Assembly: GCF_003350475.1 (NCBI RefSeq)
Contig: NZ_QQAV01000007.1
Location: 186,001-250,000, forward strand
Reading direction: 5' to 3'
DNA length: 64,000 nt
Source of the DNA: Pseudacidovorax intermedius
GTDB lineage: Bacteria > Pseudomonadota > Gammaproteobacteria > Burkholderiales > Burkholderiaceae_C
The notes under the pieces are model-generated. The model saw only the letters and a program-made list of their open reading frames with translations, had not been told where the DNA came from and did no database searches. The translations under genes were made by a program, and so were the position numbers. Shown here piece by piece: positions 15,911-23,996 of the stretch; position 1 is the first letter of the stretch, and each line of letters opens with the position of its first letter.

Positions 15911-17224
15911 TCAGGCCGCAGCCCGCACGCGCTGCCCCGGCGCGATGGTCGGCGGCGCGGCGTTGAGCGTCTCGATGGCGAAGCCCGCTGCAGCCTTGTA
16001 GCGCGCCATGAAGGCCTCGCGCTCCTCGCGCGGCAGCACCTCGTCGATGTGGTCGAACACGCCGCCGCAGCGCTCGTCCACCAGACCCAGCAGGCCGAAC
16101 GGGCCGGCGCCGCGGTTGCGCAGCACCAGCGCCGAGATGTCCTTGCACAGCCTGTCGTCGTAGGCGCGCAGCGCCTGCGGCCCGACGCCATGGGCGATGA
16201 ACTGGGCGCCCAGCACCCGCGCATCCACGATGGCCTGGCTGGCCCCGTTGGAGCCCACGGGGTACATCACGTGCGCCGCATCGCCCAGCAGCGCAACGCG
16301 GCCGTCGACCCAGGTGGGCACCGGGTCGCGGTCGATCATGGGATATTCGAAGACGTCCTTGGCCCCGCGCAGCATGGCCGGCACGTCGATCCAGCTGTAG
16401 TTCCAGCCTTCGAAGTGGTGAATGAAGTCATCGAGCTGCACGCGCCGGTTCCAGTCGCCCTGCGGCCAGCCGCCCTGGTTGTCGACCGTGATCTCGGCGA
16501 TCCAGTTGATGGTGGCCAGACCCGTGGCCGGATCGGGCGGCGAGATGGGATAGAGCACCACCCGGTGCTTGAGCGAGCCCACGCCCACGAATGACGCGCC
16601 GGTGCGCACCGGCACGCCCGGCGTGGTGCCGCGCCACATGATGGCGCCGCCCCACTGGATGGGCGGCTGCGTGGGATGCATCTGCGCCCGCACGGCCGAG
16701 TGCAGCCCGTCGGCCGCGATCAGCAGCGAGCCTGCCACTTCCTCCCGCCTGCCGTCGCGTGTCTCGATGAGGGCCGTGACGCCATCGGCGTCCTGCCGAT
16801 AACCGGTCACGCGCTGGCCCAGGCGCACGGCATCGTCGCCCAGCCGGGCGCGCACGGCATCGAACAGCAGCATCTGCAGCTGTCCGCGATGCACCGAGTA
16901 CTGCGGCCAGCGGTAGCCGGCGGCCAGACCGCGCGGCTCGGCATAGACCTCGTTGCCGTTGCGACCCACCAGCGCCCATTCGCGCGCCTGCAGGCCGATG
17001 GTGTCGAGCACATCGTTGCCGAAGCCCAGGTCGTGCAGCTCGCGCACGGCGTTGGGCTGCAGGTTGATGCCGACGCCCAGGGGCTGCAGCTCGGGCACGG
17101 TCTCGAAGACGATGCACGGCACGCCGATCTGATGGAGGGTGAGGGCGGTGGCCATGCCACCGACGCCGCCACCGGCAATGAGCACGGGACGGGGTAGGGA
17201 AGGGATGGGGTTGTCTCCTGGCAT
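15911..17224 (-). CDS. FAD-dependent aromatic-ring-type monooxygenase
   Basis: 437 aa, class A flavoprotein monooxygenase of the salicylate-hydroxylase/UbiH type, start ATG 17224. The FAD site GGGVGGMATALTLHQIG is at 18-34, the second motif is LLIAADGLHSAVRAQ, and the third is GRVALLGDAAHVMYPVGSNGASQAIVDARVL. The sequence after the first motif (GVGINLQPNAVRELHDLGFG) is common in flavin-dependent oxidoreductases of this branch. It uses NAD(P)H and O2 to hydroxylate an aromatic or heterocyclic acid; the substrate is unknown. The MerR gene lies 74 bp upstream in the same direction, so the two may be cotranscribed. Confidence 0.85.
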   Translation of the reverse strand: MPGDNPIPSLPRPVLIAGGGVGGMATALTLHQIGVPCIVFETVPELQPLGVGINLQPNAVRELHDLGFGNDVLDTIGLQAREWALVGRNGNEVYAEPRGLAAGYRWPQYSVHRGQLQMLLFDAVRARLGDDAVRLGQRVTGYRQDADGVTALIETRDGRREEVAGSLLIAADGLHSAVRAQMHPTQPPIQWGGAIMWRGTTPGVPVRTGASFVGVGSLKHRVVLYPISPPDPATGLATINWIAEITVDNQGGWPQGDWNRRVQLDDFIHHFEGWNYSWIDVPAMLRGAKDVFEYPMIDRDPVPTWVDGRVALLGDAAHVMYPVGSNGASQAIVDARVLGAQFIAHGVGPQALRAYDDRLCKDISALVLRNRGAGPFGLLGLVDERCGGVFDHIDEVLPREEREAFMARYKAAAGFAIETLNAAPPTIAPGQRVRAAA

Positions 17225-17298
17225 GGCGGGGGATTGTCCATGGGCAGCCGCCGGCCTTCTCGTTCTTGCCAGCCCGGCGCTGACGTCGCGATGTCACC

Positions 17299-17700
17299 TC
17301 ATCTCTTCACGCCAGGGGTGGTTGCATGCGGAGGCGGCGGCCCTTTCGCGCCCGCTTCGAGCCACTCGATCTTTCGGTCGAGGAAGGAGAGCATCGCCTG
17401 CAGTTCCAAAGCCCTGCTGCGCAACTTGTCGCGCTGCGAGGTCAGGGCCTTGAGCATCCGGGCCTGTCCGCTGCCCGAACGCCGCTCTCCGATGAGCACC
17501 CTGATCTCCTGGAGCGAGAGGCCCAGCGCCTGGCCCGCCTGGATGGCCGAGACCAGGCGTAGATCGGATTCGGTGAACTCCAGGTAGGGCCGCGACCCGC
17601 CAGCGAGCCCTGTGCGCGGCGACAGCAGGCCTTCGCGCAGGTAGTGCCTGATGGTGGTCTGCTTCACGCCTGCGCGGCGCGCGAACTCGGCGATCCACAT
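17299..17700 (-). CDS. MerR-family transcriptional regulator
   Basis: 133 aa, start ATG 17700. The N-terminal winged helix reads WIAEFARRAGVKQTTIRHYLREGLLSPRTG, a clear MerR helix-turn-helix followed by FTESDLRLVSAIQAGQALGLSLQEIRVLI. A long dimerising helix (MLKALTSQRDKLRSRALELQAMLSFLDRKIEWLE) follows. No cysteine is present, so this is not a metal-thiolate sensor such as MerR, CueR or SoxR; the effector domain is very short. It is divergent from the hydrolase gene at 17756, and the operator between them has the spacing expected for MerR activation by DNA unwinding. Confidence 0.9.
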   Translation of the reverse strand: MWIAEFARRAGVKQTTIRHYLREGLLSPRTGLAGGSRPYLEFTESDLRLVSAIQAGQALGLSLQEIRVLIGERRSGSGQARMLKALTSQRDKLRSRALELQAMLSFLDRKIEWLEAGAKGPPPPHATTPGVKR

Positions 17701-17717
17701 CCGTGGTGTGCTCCATC

Positions 17718-17748
17718 TTGACTATGCATCCAGCTGCATAGTTATAAC
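17718..17748 (+). promoter_or_regulatory. MerR-type promoter and operator
   Basis: A -35 element TTGACT (17718-17723) and a -10 element TATAAC (17743-17748) are separated by 19 bp, two more than optimal. That long spacer is the hallmark of MerR-activated promoters. Inside it lies a perfect inverted repeat, ACTATGCA (17721-17728) and TGCATAGT (17735-17742), separated by six bases. The -10 ends 7 bp before the ATG of the hydrolase gene at 17756, so the message would be leaderless or nearly so. The same site overlaps the probable promoter of the divergent merR gene and would allow autoregulation. Confidence 0.85.
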
Positions 17749-17755
17749 CCTGGCC

Positions 17756-18538
17756 ATGAACCACGCGACGCCCCTTCTTCTGCTTCCCGGGCTGATGAAC
17801 GATGCCCGGATCTGGGAACCTCTGACGACCGCCATTGAAGGAGGGCGCACGGTGCAGGTTGCGCCCACGCACCTGCACGACAGCATCGCCGAGTCTGCTC
17901 GTGCTGCGATCGCTGCCATGCCCGCCGGCACATTCGCGGTCGCAGGGTTCTCGCTGGGTGGTTATGTCGCGCAGGAGGTCTGCCGCCAGGCGGGCGATCG
18001 CATTGCAGGGCTGGGCCTGTTGGACACGAGCGCCCGGGCCGACACCGAGGAGGCGAAGCAGGCGCGCAACAGGATGATCCAGGCCGTGGACGGTGCCGAA
18101 GGCGCCGGCACCACCGCCACCTTCGGCCAGGTCGCGCAGGGCTTTGCCGCGCGGATCGTTCACGCGTCCCGGCTGCAGGACGGCGAACTGCTGCGCCTGC
18201 TGTTCGACATGGCCGCGGCGGTCGGGAGCCAGGGTTTCGTCCGGCAGCAACGGGCCGCCATGAACCGGGCAGACACCCGCGACCTGCTGCCGCGCATGAA
18301 CGTCCCCGCCGTCGTGGTGTGTGGGCGGGAAGACCAGGTCACTCCCTTGGGCCTGAGCCAGGAAATGGCGTCGCTTCTGCCCGACGCCGAACTCGTGGCG
18401 GTGGCCGAGTCGGGCCACATGTCGATCCTGGAGCAGCCTGCGCCGGTCGTCGCGGCTTTGCTGCGTTGGCTGCAGCGGGTCGATGCGGCTGCAAACGCGC
18501 GGCAATGCGGCGAACAATCGAGACCCTCTGTTGAATAG
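17756..18538 (+). CDS. Alpha/beta hydrolase
   Basis: 260-aa alpha/beta-hydrolase, start ATG 17756. The N-terminus LLLLPGLMNDARIWEPL is the expected first strand and oxyanion loop, so no longer start is needed. The nucleophile elbow is GFSLGG, the acid is probably the Asp in CGREDQVTP, and the His is in ESGHMSILEQP, completing a Ser-Asp-His triad. No signal peptide is seen. It is transcribed from the MerR-type promoter immediately upstream and followed 9 bp later by the rhombosortase gene. Substrate unknown; an ester or lactone hydrolase is the default. Confidence 0.85.
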   Translation: MNHATPLLLLPGLMNDARIWEPLTTAIEGGRTVQVAPTHLHDSIAESARAAIAAMPAGTFAVAGFSLGGYVAQEVCRQAGDRIAGLGLLDTSARADTEEAKQARNRMIQAVDGAEGAGTTATFGQVAQGFAARIVHASRLQDGELLRLLFDMAAAVGSQGFVRQQRAAMNRADTRDLLPRMNVPAVVVCGREDQVTPLGLSQEMASLLPDAELVAVAESGHMSILEQPAPVVAALLRWLQRVDAAANARQCGEQSRPSVE

Positions 18539-18547
18539 GCCCGCGGC

Positions 18548-19141
18548 GTGAGACATCCCCCGAAGCAATCCCTCGCCAACTGGCTCGTGCCTGCGGCACT
18601 CGCCGGCCTCGTGCTGGTTTTGCAGGCGGGCGGTGAACCGGTCTACGCGGCCTTGCGCTACGAGCGCGCGGCGGTGCTCGACGGACAGTACTGGCGTCTT
18701 TTGTCGGCGCATGCGGTGCATCTCGGGTGGGCGCACTGCGTGATGAATGTGGGCGGCCTGGCGCTGTGCGCCGCGCTGGCGGGGGGTGAGCGCAGCGCGC
18801 GCGCCTGGTCGACCGCGTTGGTGGCGCTGGCCGTCGGCGTCGGGCTTTTGCTGGTGGCCGCGACGCCCAGCGCGGCCAACTATGCGGGCCTGTCAGGCGT
18901 GCTCTATGGCCTGTTCATCTGGGTGCTGGCACCGCGGGCCTGGCGGGGCGAGCGTTGGGCGTGGGTCGCTCTGGCCGCGGTCGTCGCCCGCATCGGCTGG
19001 CAGTTGGTGCAGCCGCCGTCCGATGCGCAGCGTGCGCTGATCGGCGGCGAGGTGATGGTCGAGGCACATCTTTACGGCGCGCTCTGCGCCCTGGCGCTGT
19101 GCCTCGGGCAGGCGGCATTGCACCGCCTGCGAGATGCCTGA
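18548..19141 (+). CDS. rrtA: Rhombosortase (rhomboid-family intramembrane serine protease)
   Basis: 197-aa polytopic membrane protease, GTG start at 18548. It has the rhomboid features HLGWAHCVMNVGG (His63 and Asn67 of the HxxxN motif), the catalytic Ser116 in YAGLSGVLYG and the catalytic His174 in VEAHLYGAL, with about six hydrophobic segments. Its short length and this loop chemistry match the rhombosortase branch, which cleaves proteins bearing a C-terminal GlyGly-CTERM signal. The neighbouring, convergent gene encodes a xylanase with exactly such a tail, and only 10 bp separate the two stop codons. It is probably cotranscribed with the preceding hydrolase from the MerR-type promoter. Confidence 0.85.
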   Translation: MRHPPKQSLANWLVPAALAGLVLVLQAGGEPVYAALRYERAAVLDGQYWRLLSAHAVHLGWAHCVMNVGGLALCAALAGGERSARAWSTALVALAVGVGLLLVAATPSAANYAGLSGVLYGLFIWVLAPRAWRGERWAWVALAAVVARIGWQLVQPPSDAQRALIGGEVMVEAHLYGALCALALCLGQAALHRLRDA

Positions 19142-19151
19142 CTCGACGGCT

Positions 19152-22019
19152 TCAGCTGCCGCGTCGACGGCGGACCATGGCCAGCCCGAAGAGGCCAGCG
19201 AGTGCGAGCACGAGGTCACCCGCGCCCAGTGAACCGCCCTTGCGGGTGAACGGGGTCGCGATGGGCATCACCGGCGTATTGGGGTCCGTCGTCCCGGGCG
19301 TCGTCGGGGTCGTCGGTTCATCCGCCACGGCATAGGCTTCGATGTCGTAGGCGTACAGCTTGACGCTGGTCCCCTCCTTGGCGCTTTGCGCCTGCGCGGC
19401 GACGAAGCCACCGACGGCGCCTTGCCGTTGGCTGATGGCATTGCCGGCGTCCCGGTTGGCCGTCTCGCCATCGCTGACGTCCTTCAGCACATAGTGCTGT
19501 TTGACGCCGTCCTTCTCGGTGTACAGGAACATCTTCATATCGCCGCTCTCCGGATCGATGGGCGTGTTGAACCACACCGCCTGGTCCAGCGACCGCTCGG
19601 CGATCTGCGAACCTTCCTGGCCGTTCGTCTGGCGCGAGATCAGCGAGTTCTGACCCGCCACGACGGTACCGGTGGCGCCGTTGCCCCTGAAGACGATCTG
19701 CGGGTAGACGTTGGTGCCATGGATGAAGCTCTGCATGGTGTGGCCCTCCTGGTTCGCATAGGGGCCGGCGGCAGGGCTCTTCGCCTCCTCGAAGACGAAC
19801 TTGAGGTTGTCCTGAGCCAGGGCGGGCTCGGTCTCCGGCGCATTCGAGTTTCGCGCCGGCACGAGCACGGCACCGTTGAGGGTGACGGCGGTGCGCGACA
19901 GCGATTCCGGCGATGCGGTGGTGGCGGGCTTGGTTCTGTTCGTCAATGCCGCCGGCTTCGGCTTTCCGTCGAAGAGGGAGTCACCCGACACCACCATGTA
20001 GGTCTTGCCAGGCTCCAGTCGCGTCATGAGCCGCCAGGCCTTCTCCGTCGACGCGGTTCTCTCCAGCTTCAGGCCTCTCGGGCCGGCAATGGCGTCTTGC
20101 GGCGACAGGACCAGTGTGGTGCGCCCATGCTTGGGGACCGGCTTCAGTTCCACGACGCCGGACGCCCTCGCCATGCCATCGCTGCCATACGTGGTCCGGT
20201 ATTGCTTGAAGGGCGTCACGCCATCACTGAAGCGGACTTCCGCATAGGACAGCGGCGCCTCCAGCGCGTTCGATGCGGCCATCCATCCGACGGTCATCTT
20301 GCCGAAGGACAGGACGAAGGTCGCCGTGTTCTCGACTGCCGTCGTCTTCGGCGCAGGCCCGCGCGCGGTCACCGTCACATGGCAGGGCTTGCCGGGGCTC
20401 ACGGCGCAATCGGGCGGATTGAACTTCATGCTCTCGACGGCAAAGCCCGCGGGCAGCGCGACGTTGGCGGCGGTGAAGACGACGTTCTTCGTGTCGGCCG
20501 GCACGCTGATGTCCAGCGCCACCTGCGCGTTCTTGCCGCCCCAGGTCCGGGCCTTGAAGCTTTCACCGCCATAGGTGAAGGTGGCAGTGACGCCATTCGG
20601 CGGCAGGCCGGCGTCGATGAGGTACTGCTCGGGATTGGTCGTGGCCCAGTACGCCTCCTTGGGCTGCCCGACGGCGGACCACGGATAGCCGTTGGTGTGA
20701 TAGCCCGGGTCCGTCATGCCCCACCAAGTCACGCGGTGCACGCCGCCCTTGTACTCGGGGTGGCGGCCGCCCGGGCCGGCGGCGTATTCCTTGAGCAGGC
20801 TGAAGAGCTTCGCGTACTGGATGCCCTGTTCCTGGAACAGCGCATCCATCTCGGGGCCGTTCTGGATGCGCTGGCCCTTGTCCAGGCCCAGCGTGGGCGC
20901 GAGGTCCAGCTCGGTCAGGTCGACATTCACGCCTGCTTCGAGATAGGTCTTGATGGTCCGCTCGAAGGCGTCCATGTTGAGCCGCATGTCCCAGTGCCCT
21001 TGCGTGCCGATCACGTCGACCAGCGGTCGCGGATTGCCCTTGGCATCCAGAAGGATGCGCCCCTTGCCCGCAGCCGACTCGGCCGCGTAGCGCTGGTTGA
21101 ACTCCTTGACCATCGATGCGATGGCCGTGGCCTTGGAGGCGCGCTCGTTGTCGTTGAAGTCGTTGTAGTTCAGCAGCGAGGTCGTGTTCTGCCGCGCGTA
21201 GAAGAACGCGTCGTACATGTACTCCCAGCTCTTGCCGCCCTTGGCATAGGCCTGGGCCCAGCGGGACGGCCGCTCCTCGGGGCTGTAGCCGGTGCGCAGG
21301 GCGTTGCGCCAGTCGGCCGGGTTGTCGGGGCTGTCCTTGAACGCTTCGTTGACCACGTCCCAGGCATAGGTTTTGTACGGATCCTGGTCGAAATGGCCGG
21401 CCACGGTCCGGATGTAGTACTCCAGGTTGGTCTTCGCCGTGGTGTAGTCCCAGGGGGTTTCCCATCCGCCCGTCGAAGTCAGGACGTTGGCGGCCGGCCA
21501 CAGGGCCGACTGGTTGTGCCAGAGCAGTGTGTGCGCGTTGACCTTCACGCCGCGCGCGTTGGCCGCGCTGATGTCGGCGTTGATGCCCGAAGTCAGATTG
21601 GTGAGGAAGGTCGGGGTCGGATTGGTGCTCCCGCCATTCCAGAACTCGGGCTTCATCGCGTTGCCCGGCGTCACGACGTTGAAGTGCTTCAAGGTCATGG
21701 CGGCGGTGGAGTTCTCACCCGGCACCACGTTGGCCGCGAAGTAGCTGGCGGCGAGGTTGGTGCTGCCGATCAGGAAGTAGTTCTGGTAGACGTCCTTGAG
21801 CGCCGGCCAATTGGCGGGGTCGGTGGGACGATCGACCGCCAGAGCGCTGTTGGTGACCACGGCACTGGCCGCCAGGGCAATCAGGATGCGCTTGACGTCG
21901 AGTCGTCCCGACATGACCCCGGACCTTCCGATGGATCGGCCCTGACCGGTATTCGCGCTGTCGGCTGCTGCCGGGCCTCGCCGCCCTGATGCAGGGCGGC
22001 GTTCGATGTTCAGATGCAT
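19152..22019 (-). CDS. Secreted GH10 endo-1,4-beta-xylanase with GlyGly-CTERM tail
   Basis: 955 aa from ATG 22019, chosen for AAGGAG six bases upstream; an ATG at 21914 (preceded by GGAAGG) would place the signal peptide MSGRLDVKRILIALAASAVV at the very N-terminus and is the main alternative. The catalytic GH10 barrel follows: VNAHTLLWHNQ, acid/base Glu in AWDVVNEAF and nucleophile Glu in VDLTELDLAP. It hydrolyses beta-1,4-xylan outside the cell. About 450 residues of unassigned beta-rich sequence follow, then a Thr/Pro linker and a tail with GGSLGAGDLVLAL, a hydrophobic helix and RRRRGS (19155-19238). That tail is the GlyGly-CTERM sorting signal. The gene sits 57 bp downstream of the TRAP gene and ends the sugar-acid operon. 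Confidence 0.88.
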   Translation of the reverse strand: MHLNIERRPASGRRGPAAADSANTGQGRSIGRSGVMSGRLDVKRILIALAASAVVTNSALAVDRPTDPANWPALKDVYQNYFLIGSTNLAASYFAANVVPGENSTAAMTLKHFNVVTPGNAMKPEFWNGGSTNPTPTFLTNLTSGINADISAANARGVKVNAHTLLWHNQSALWPAANVLTSTGGWETPWDYTTAKTNLEYYIRTVAGHFDQDPYKTYAWDVVNEAFKDSPDNPADWRNALRTGYSPEERPSRWAQAYAKGGKSWEYMYDAFFYARQNTTSLLNYNDFNDNERASKATAIASMVKEFNQRYAAESAAGKGRILLDAKGNPRPLVDVIGTQGHWDMRLNMDAFERTIKTYLEAGVNVDLTELDLAPTLGLDKGQRIQNGPEMDALFQEQGIQYAKLFSLLKEYAAGPGGRHPEYKGGVHRVTWWGMTDPGYHTNGYPWSAVGQPKEAYWATTNPEQYLIDAGLPPNGVTATFTYGGESFKARTWGGKNAQVALDISVPADTKNVVFTAANVALPAGFAVESMKFNPPDCAVSPGKPCHVTVTARGPAPKTTAVENTATFVLSFGKMTVGWMAASNALEAPLSYAEVRFSDGVTPFKQYRTTYGSDGMARASGVVELKPVPKHGRTTLVLSPQDAIAGPRGLKLERTASTEKAWRLMTRLEPGKTYMVVSGDSLFDGKPKPAALTNRTKPATTASPESLSRTAVTLNGAVLVPARNSNAPETEPALAQDNLKFVFEEAKSPAAGPYANQEGHTMQSFIHGTNVYPQIVFRGNGATGTVVAGQNSLISRQTNGQEGSQIAERSLDQAVWFNTPIDPESGDMKMFLYTEKDGVKQHYVLKDVSDGETANRDAGNAISQRQGAVGGFVAAQAQSAKEGTSVKLYAYDIEAYAVADEPTTPTTPGTTDPNTPVMPIATPFTRKGGSLGAGDLVLALAGLFGLAMVRRRRGS

Positions 22020-22076
22020 GCTTGTCTCCTTGTTTGTCGTCAGAAATCTTTTGGCGTCACTCATGCGCGCCTCCCG

Positions 22077-23354
22077 TCAATAGAACCAGCGCAGTGGTGC
22101 CAGGACCAGTTGCGGAAAGAGCACCAGCAGGAACATCACCGCGAACTGGGCCGTCATGAAGGGCATCACGCCGCGGGTCACCTCGTCCATCTTCATCCGG
22201 CCGACGCCGGCGACGACGTTGAGGATCGTGCCCACCGGGGGCGTCACGAGACCGATGGCGTTGTTGATGATGAACAGCACGCCGAAGTAGATGGGGTCGA
22301 TGCCGGCCGCCTTGATCAGCGGCATCAGGACCGGCGTCATGATGAGGATGGTCGGCGTCATGTCCATCGCCGTGCCCACCAGCATGACCAGCAGCATGAT
22401 CGCGATCAGCAGCAGCGTCGGGCTGCCGAGCAGCGGCTGCAGCAGTTCCACCACCTGTTGCGGCAGGTTGGCCACCGTGATCAGCCAGGCCGACACCATG
22501 GCGGCGGCCACGAGGAACATCACCACCGCCGTGGTGCGCGCTGCCGTGACGAAGATGTGCACGAGGGCGCGCAGCGGCAGCTCGCGATACACCACATTGC
22601 CGACGAAGAGCGCATAGACCGCGGCGACCACCGCCGCCTCGGTGGGCGTGAACACGCCCATGCGCAGGCCGACGAGGATGAACACCGGCAGCATCAGCGC
22701 CCACACCGATTCGCGCGCGGCGGCCCAGATCTCGGCGCGCGACTTTCGCGGCGGCACGGCCAGCACTTCCTTGCGGCCCACCCACCACCAGGTCAGCGCA
22801 AGACTCACGCCCATCAGGATGCCCGGCACGATGCCGGCGATGAACAGCTTGCTGATCGACACGTTCGCAGCGACGCCGAAGATGACGAAGCCGATGCTCG
22901 GCGGAATGATGGGGCCGATGACCCCCGCCGAGGCGATCAGGCCGCCCGACACCTCCTTCTTGTGCCCCGCCTTGATCATCATGGGCAGCAGCAGGGCGGT
23001 GAGCGCCGCGGCATCGGCCACCGCCGAGCCGGACAGGGCCGACAGCAGGCAGCCGGCGAGCACGACCACGTAGCCGAGCCCGCCCTTGACGTGGCCGACG
23101 AGGGCGAGCGCGAAGTTGACGATGCGCTGCGACAGGCCGCCCACATTCATGATCTCGCCGGCGAGCATGAAGAAGGGCACGGCCAGCAGCGGAAAGCTGT
23201 CCGCCCCGTCGATGAAGTTCTGCGCCAGGATCTGCGCGTCGAACAGGTTCAGGTGCCACATCAGCGCAGCGCCGCTGGCGAGCAGGGCGTAGGCGATGGG
23301 AATGCCCAGCGCCATCGCGCCGACGAGGCTGGCGAGGAAGATGAAGACGGTCAT
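22077..23354 (-). CDS. TRAP transporter large membrane subunit (DctM type)
   Basis: 425-aa polytopic permease of the DctM family, start ATG 23354. It shows the repeated hydrophobic segments and conserved stretches of the family: PLLAVPFFMLAGEIMNVGGLSQRIVNFA, GCLLSALSGSAVADAAALTALLLPMM, GVIGPIIPPSIGFVIFG and IINNAIGLVTPPVGTILNVVAGVG. It forms the sodium-coupled channel of a TRAP importer with the small subunit, whose stop overlaps its start (ATGA). The periplasmic receptor is encoded upstream at 27086, with two catabolic enzymes in between. The substrate is inferred to be a sugar acid from those enzymes. Confidence 0.93.
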   Translation of the reverse strand: MTVFIFLASLVGAMALGIPIAYALLASGAALMWHLNLFDAQILAQNFIDGADSFPLLAVPFFMLAGEIMNVGGLSQRIVNFALALVGHVKGGLGYVVVLAGCLLSALSGSAVADAAALTALLLPMMIKAGHKKEVSGGLIASAGVIGPIIPPSIGFVIFGVAANVSISKLFIAGIVPGILMGVSLALTWWWVGRKEVLAVPPRKSRAEIWAAARESVWALMLPVFILVGLRMGVFTPTEAAVVAAVYALFVGNVVYRELPLRALVHIFVTAARTTAVVMFLVAAAMVSAWLITVANLPQQVVELLQPLLGSPTLLLIAIMLLVMLVGTAMDMTPTILIMTPVLMPLIKAAGIDPIYFGVLFIINNAIGLVTPPVGTILNVVAGVGRMKMDEVTRGVMPFMTAQFAVMFLLVLFPQLVLAPLRWFY

Positions 23355-23965
23355 GGATGCTTTCCTTGGGGCTTGCCGCCCGCTGCGTGGGGTTGTGCGG
23401 GGCCGGTGGCTGCGTCGTCGCGCGCCAGCTCGGCCTGCAACGCCTCGAGTTCGGCCTGCTCTTCCGATTCCCTGACCATCACGAGCTCGCTCTCGCTGAT
23501 GCGGCCGGTCAGCACGCGCACGAGCTGCAGGACGAGCAGCAGTCCCGCGAGGACCGAGAAGACCACGCCTGACGCGTAGAACACCGCCACCGGGGTACCG
23601 GTCACGGGCGCCTCCATGTCCAGGTTCAGGCGCATCTGCTGCCAGCTGCCGTCGAGGAACAGCCAGGTCAGGTAAAGCATCAGCAGCTGCCCGATCACCA
23701 GGCAGACCTTCTTGCCCGTCGCGCTCAGGCGCGAGACCAGCATGTCGGTACCCAGGTGCGCGCCGTCCCTGAGCGCGGCCACGGCACCCAGGAAACACAG
23801 CCAGACGAACAGCCAGCGCGAGAGTTCTTCGCTGACCGCGATGCCGGAGTTGAGGGCATAGCGCAGGACCACGTTGCCGAACACCAGCACCACCATGACG
23901 GCGAGGGCGGCGGCGATCAGCAGGTCGATCGCGCGGCAGAACCGCGCGATGGTTGTATCAATCAT
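23351..23965 (-). CDS. TRAP transporter small membrane subunit (DctQ type)
   Basis: 204 aa, four membrane helices, start ATG 23965. The N-terminal segment MVVLVFGNVVLRYALNSGIAVSEELSRWLFVWLCFLGA reads as the DctQ signature (asparagine/arginine after helix 1 and EELSR before helix 2). The C-terminal 55 residues are charged and cytoplasmic and longer than in many DctQ proteins. It pairs with the large subunit, with which it overlaps by 4 bp. Confidence 0.9.
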   Translation of the reverse strand: MIDTTIARFCRAIDLLIAAALAVMVVLVFGNVVLRYALNSGIAVSEELSRWLFVWLCFLGAVAALRDGAHLGTDMLVSRLSATGKKVCLVIGQLLMLYLTWLFLDGSWQQMRLNLDMEAPVTGTPVAVFYASGVVFSVLAGLLLVLQLVRVLTGRISESELVMVRESEEQAELEALQAELARDDAATGPAQPHAAGGKPQGKHP

Positions 23966-23996
23966 CGATAGCTCCCTTGTAGAAGTTGAGTGGCCG

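Noticed and set aside
22020-22064. Upstream ATG at 22064 for the xylanase
   Set aside because: No ribosome site, and the ATG at 22019 has AAGGAG at ideal distance.
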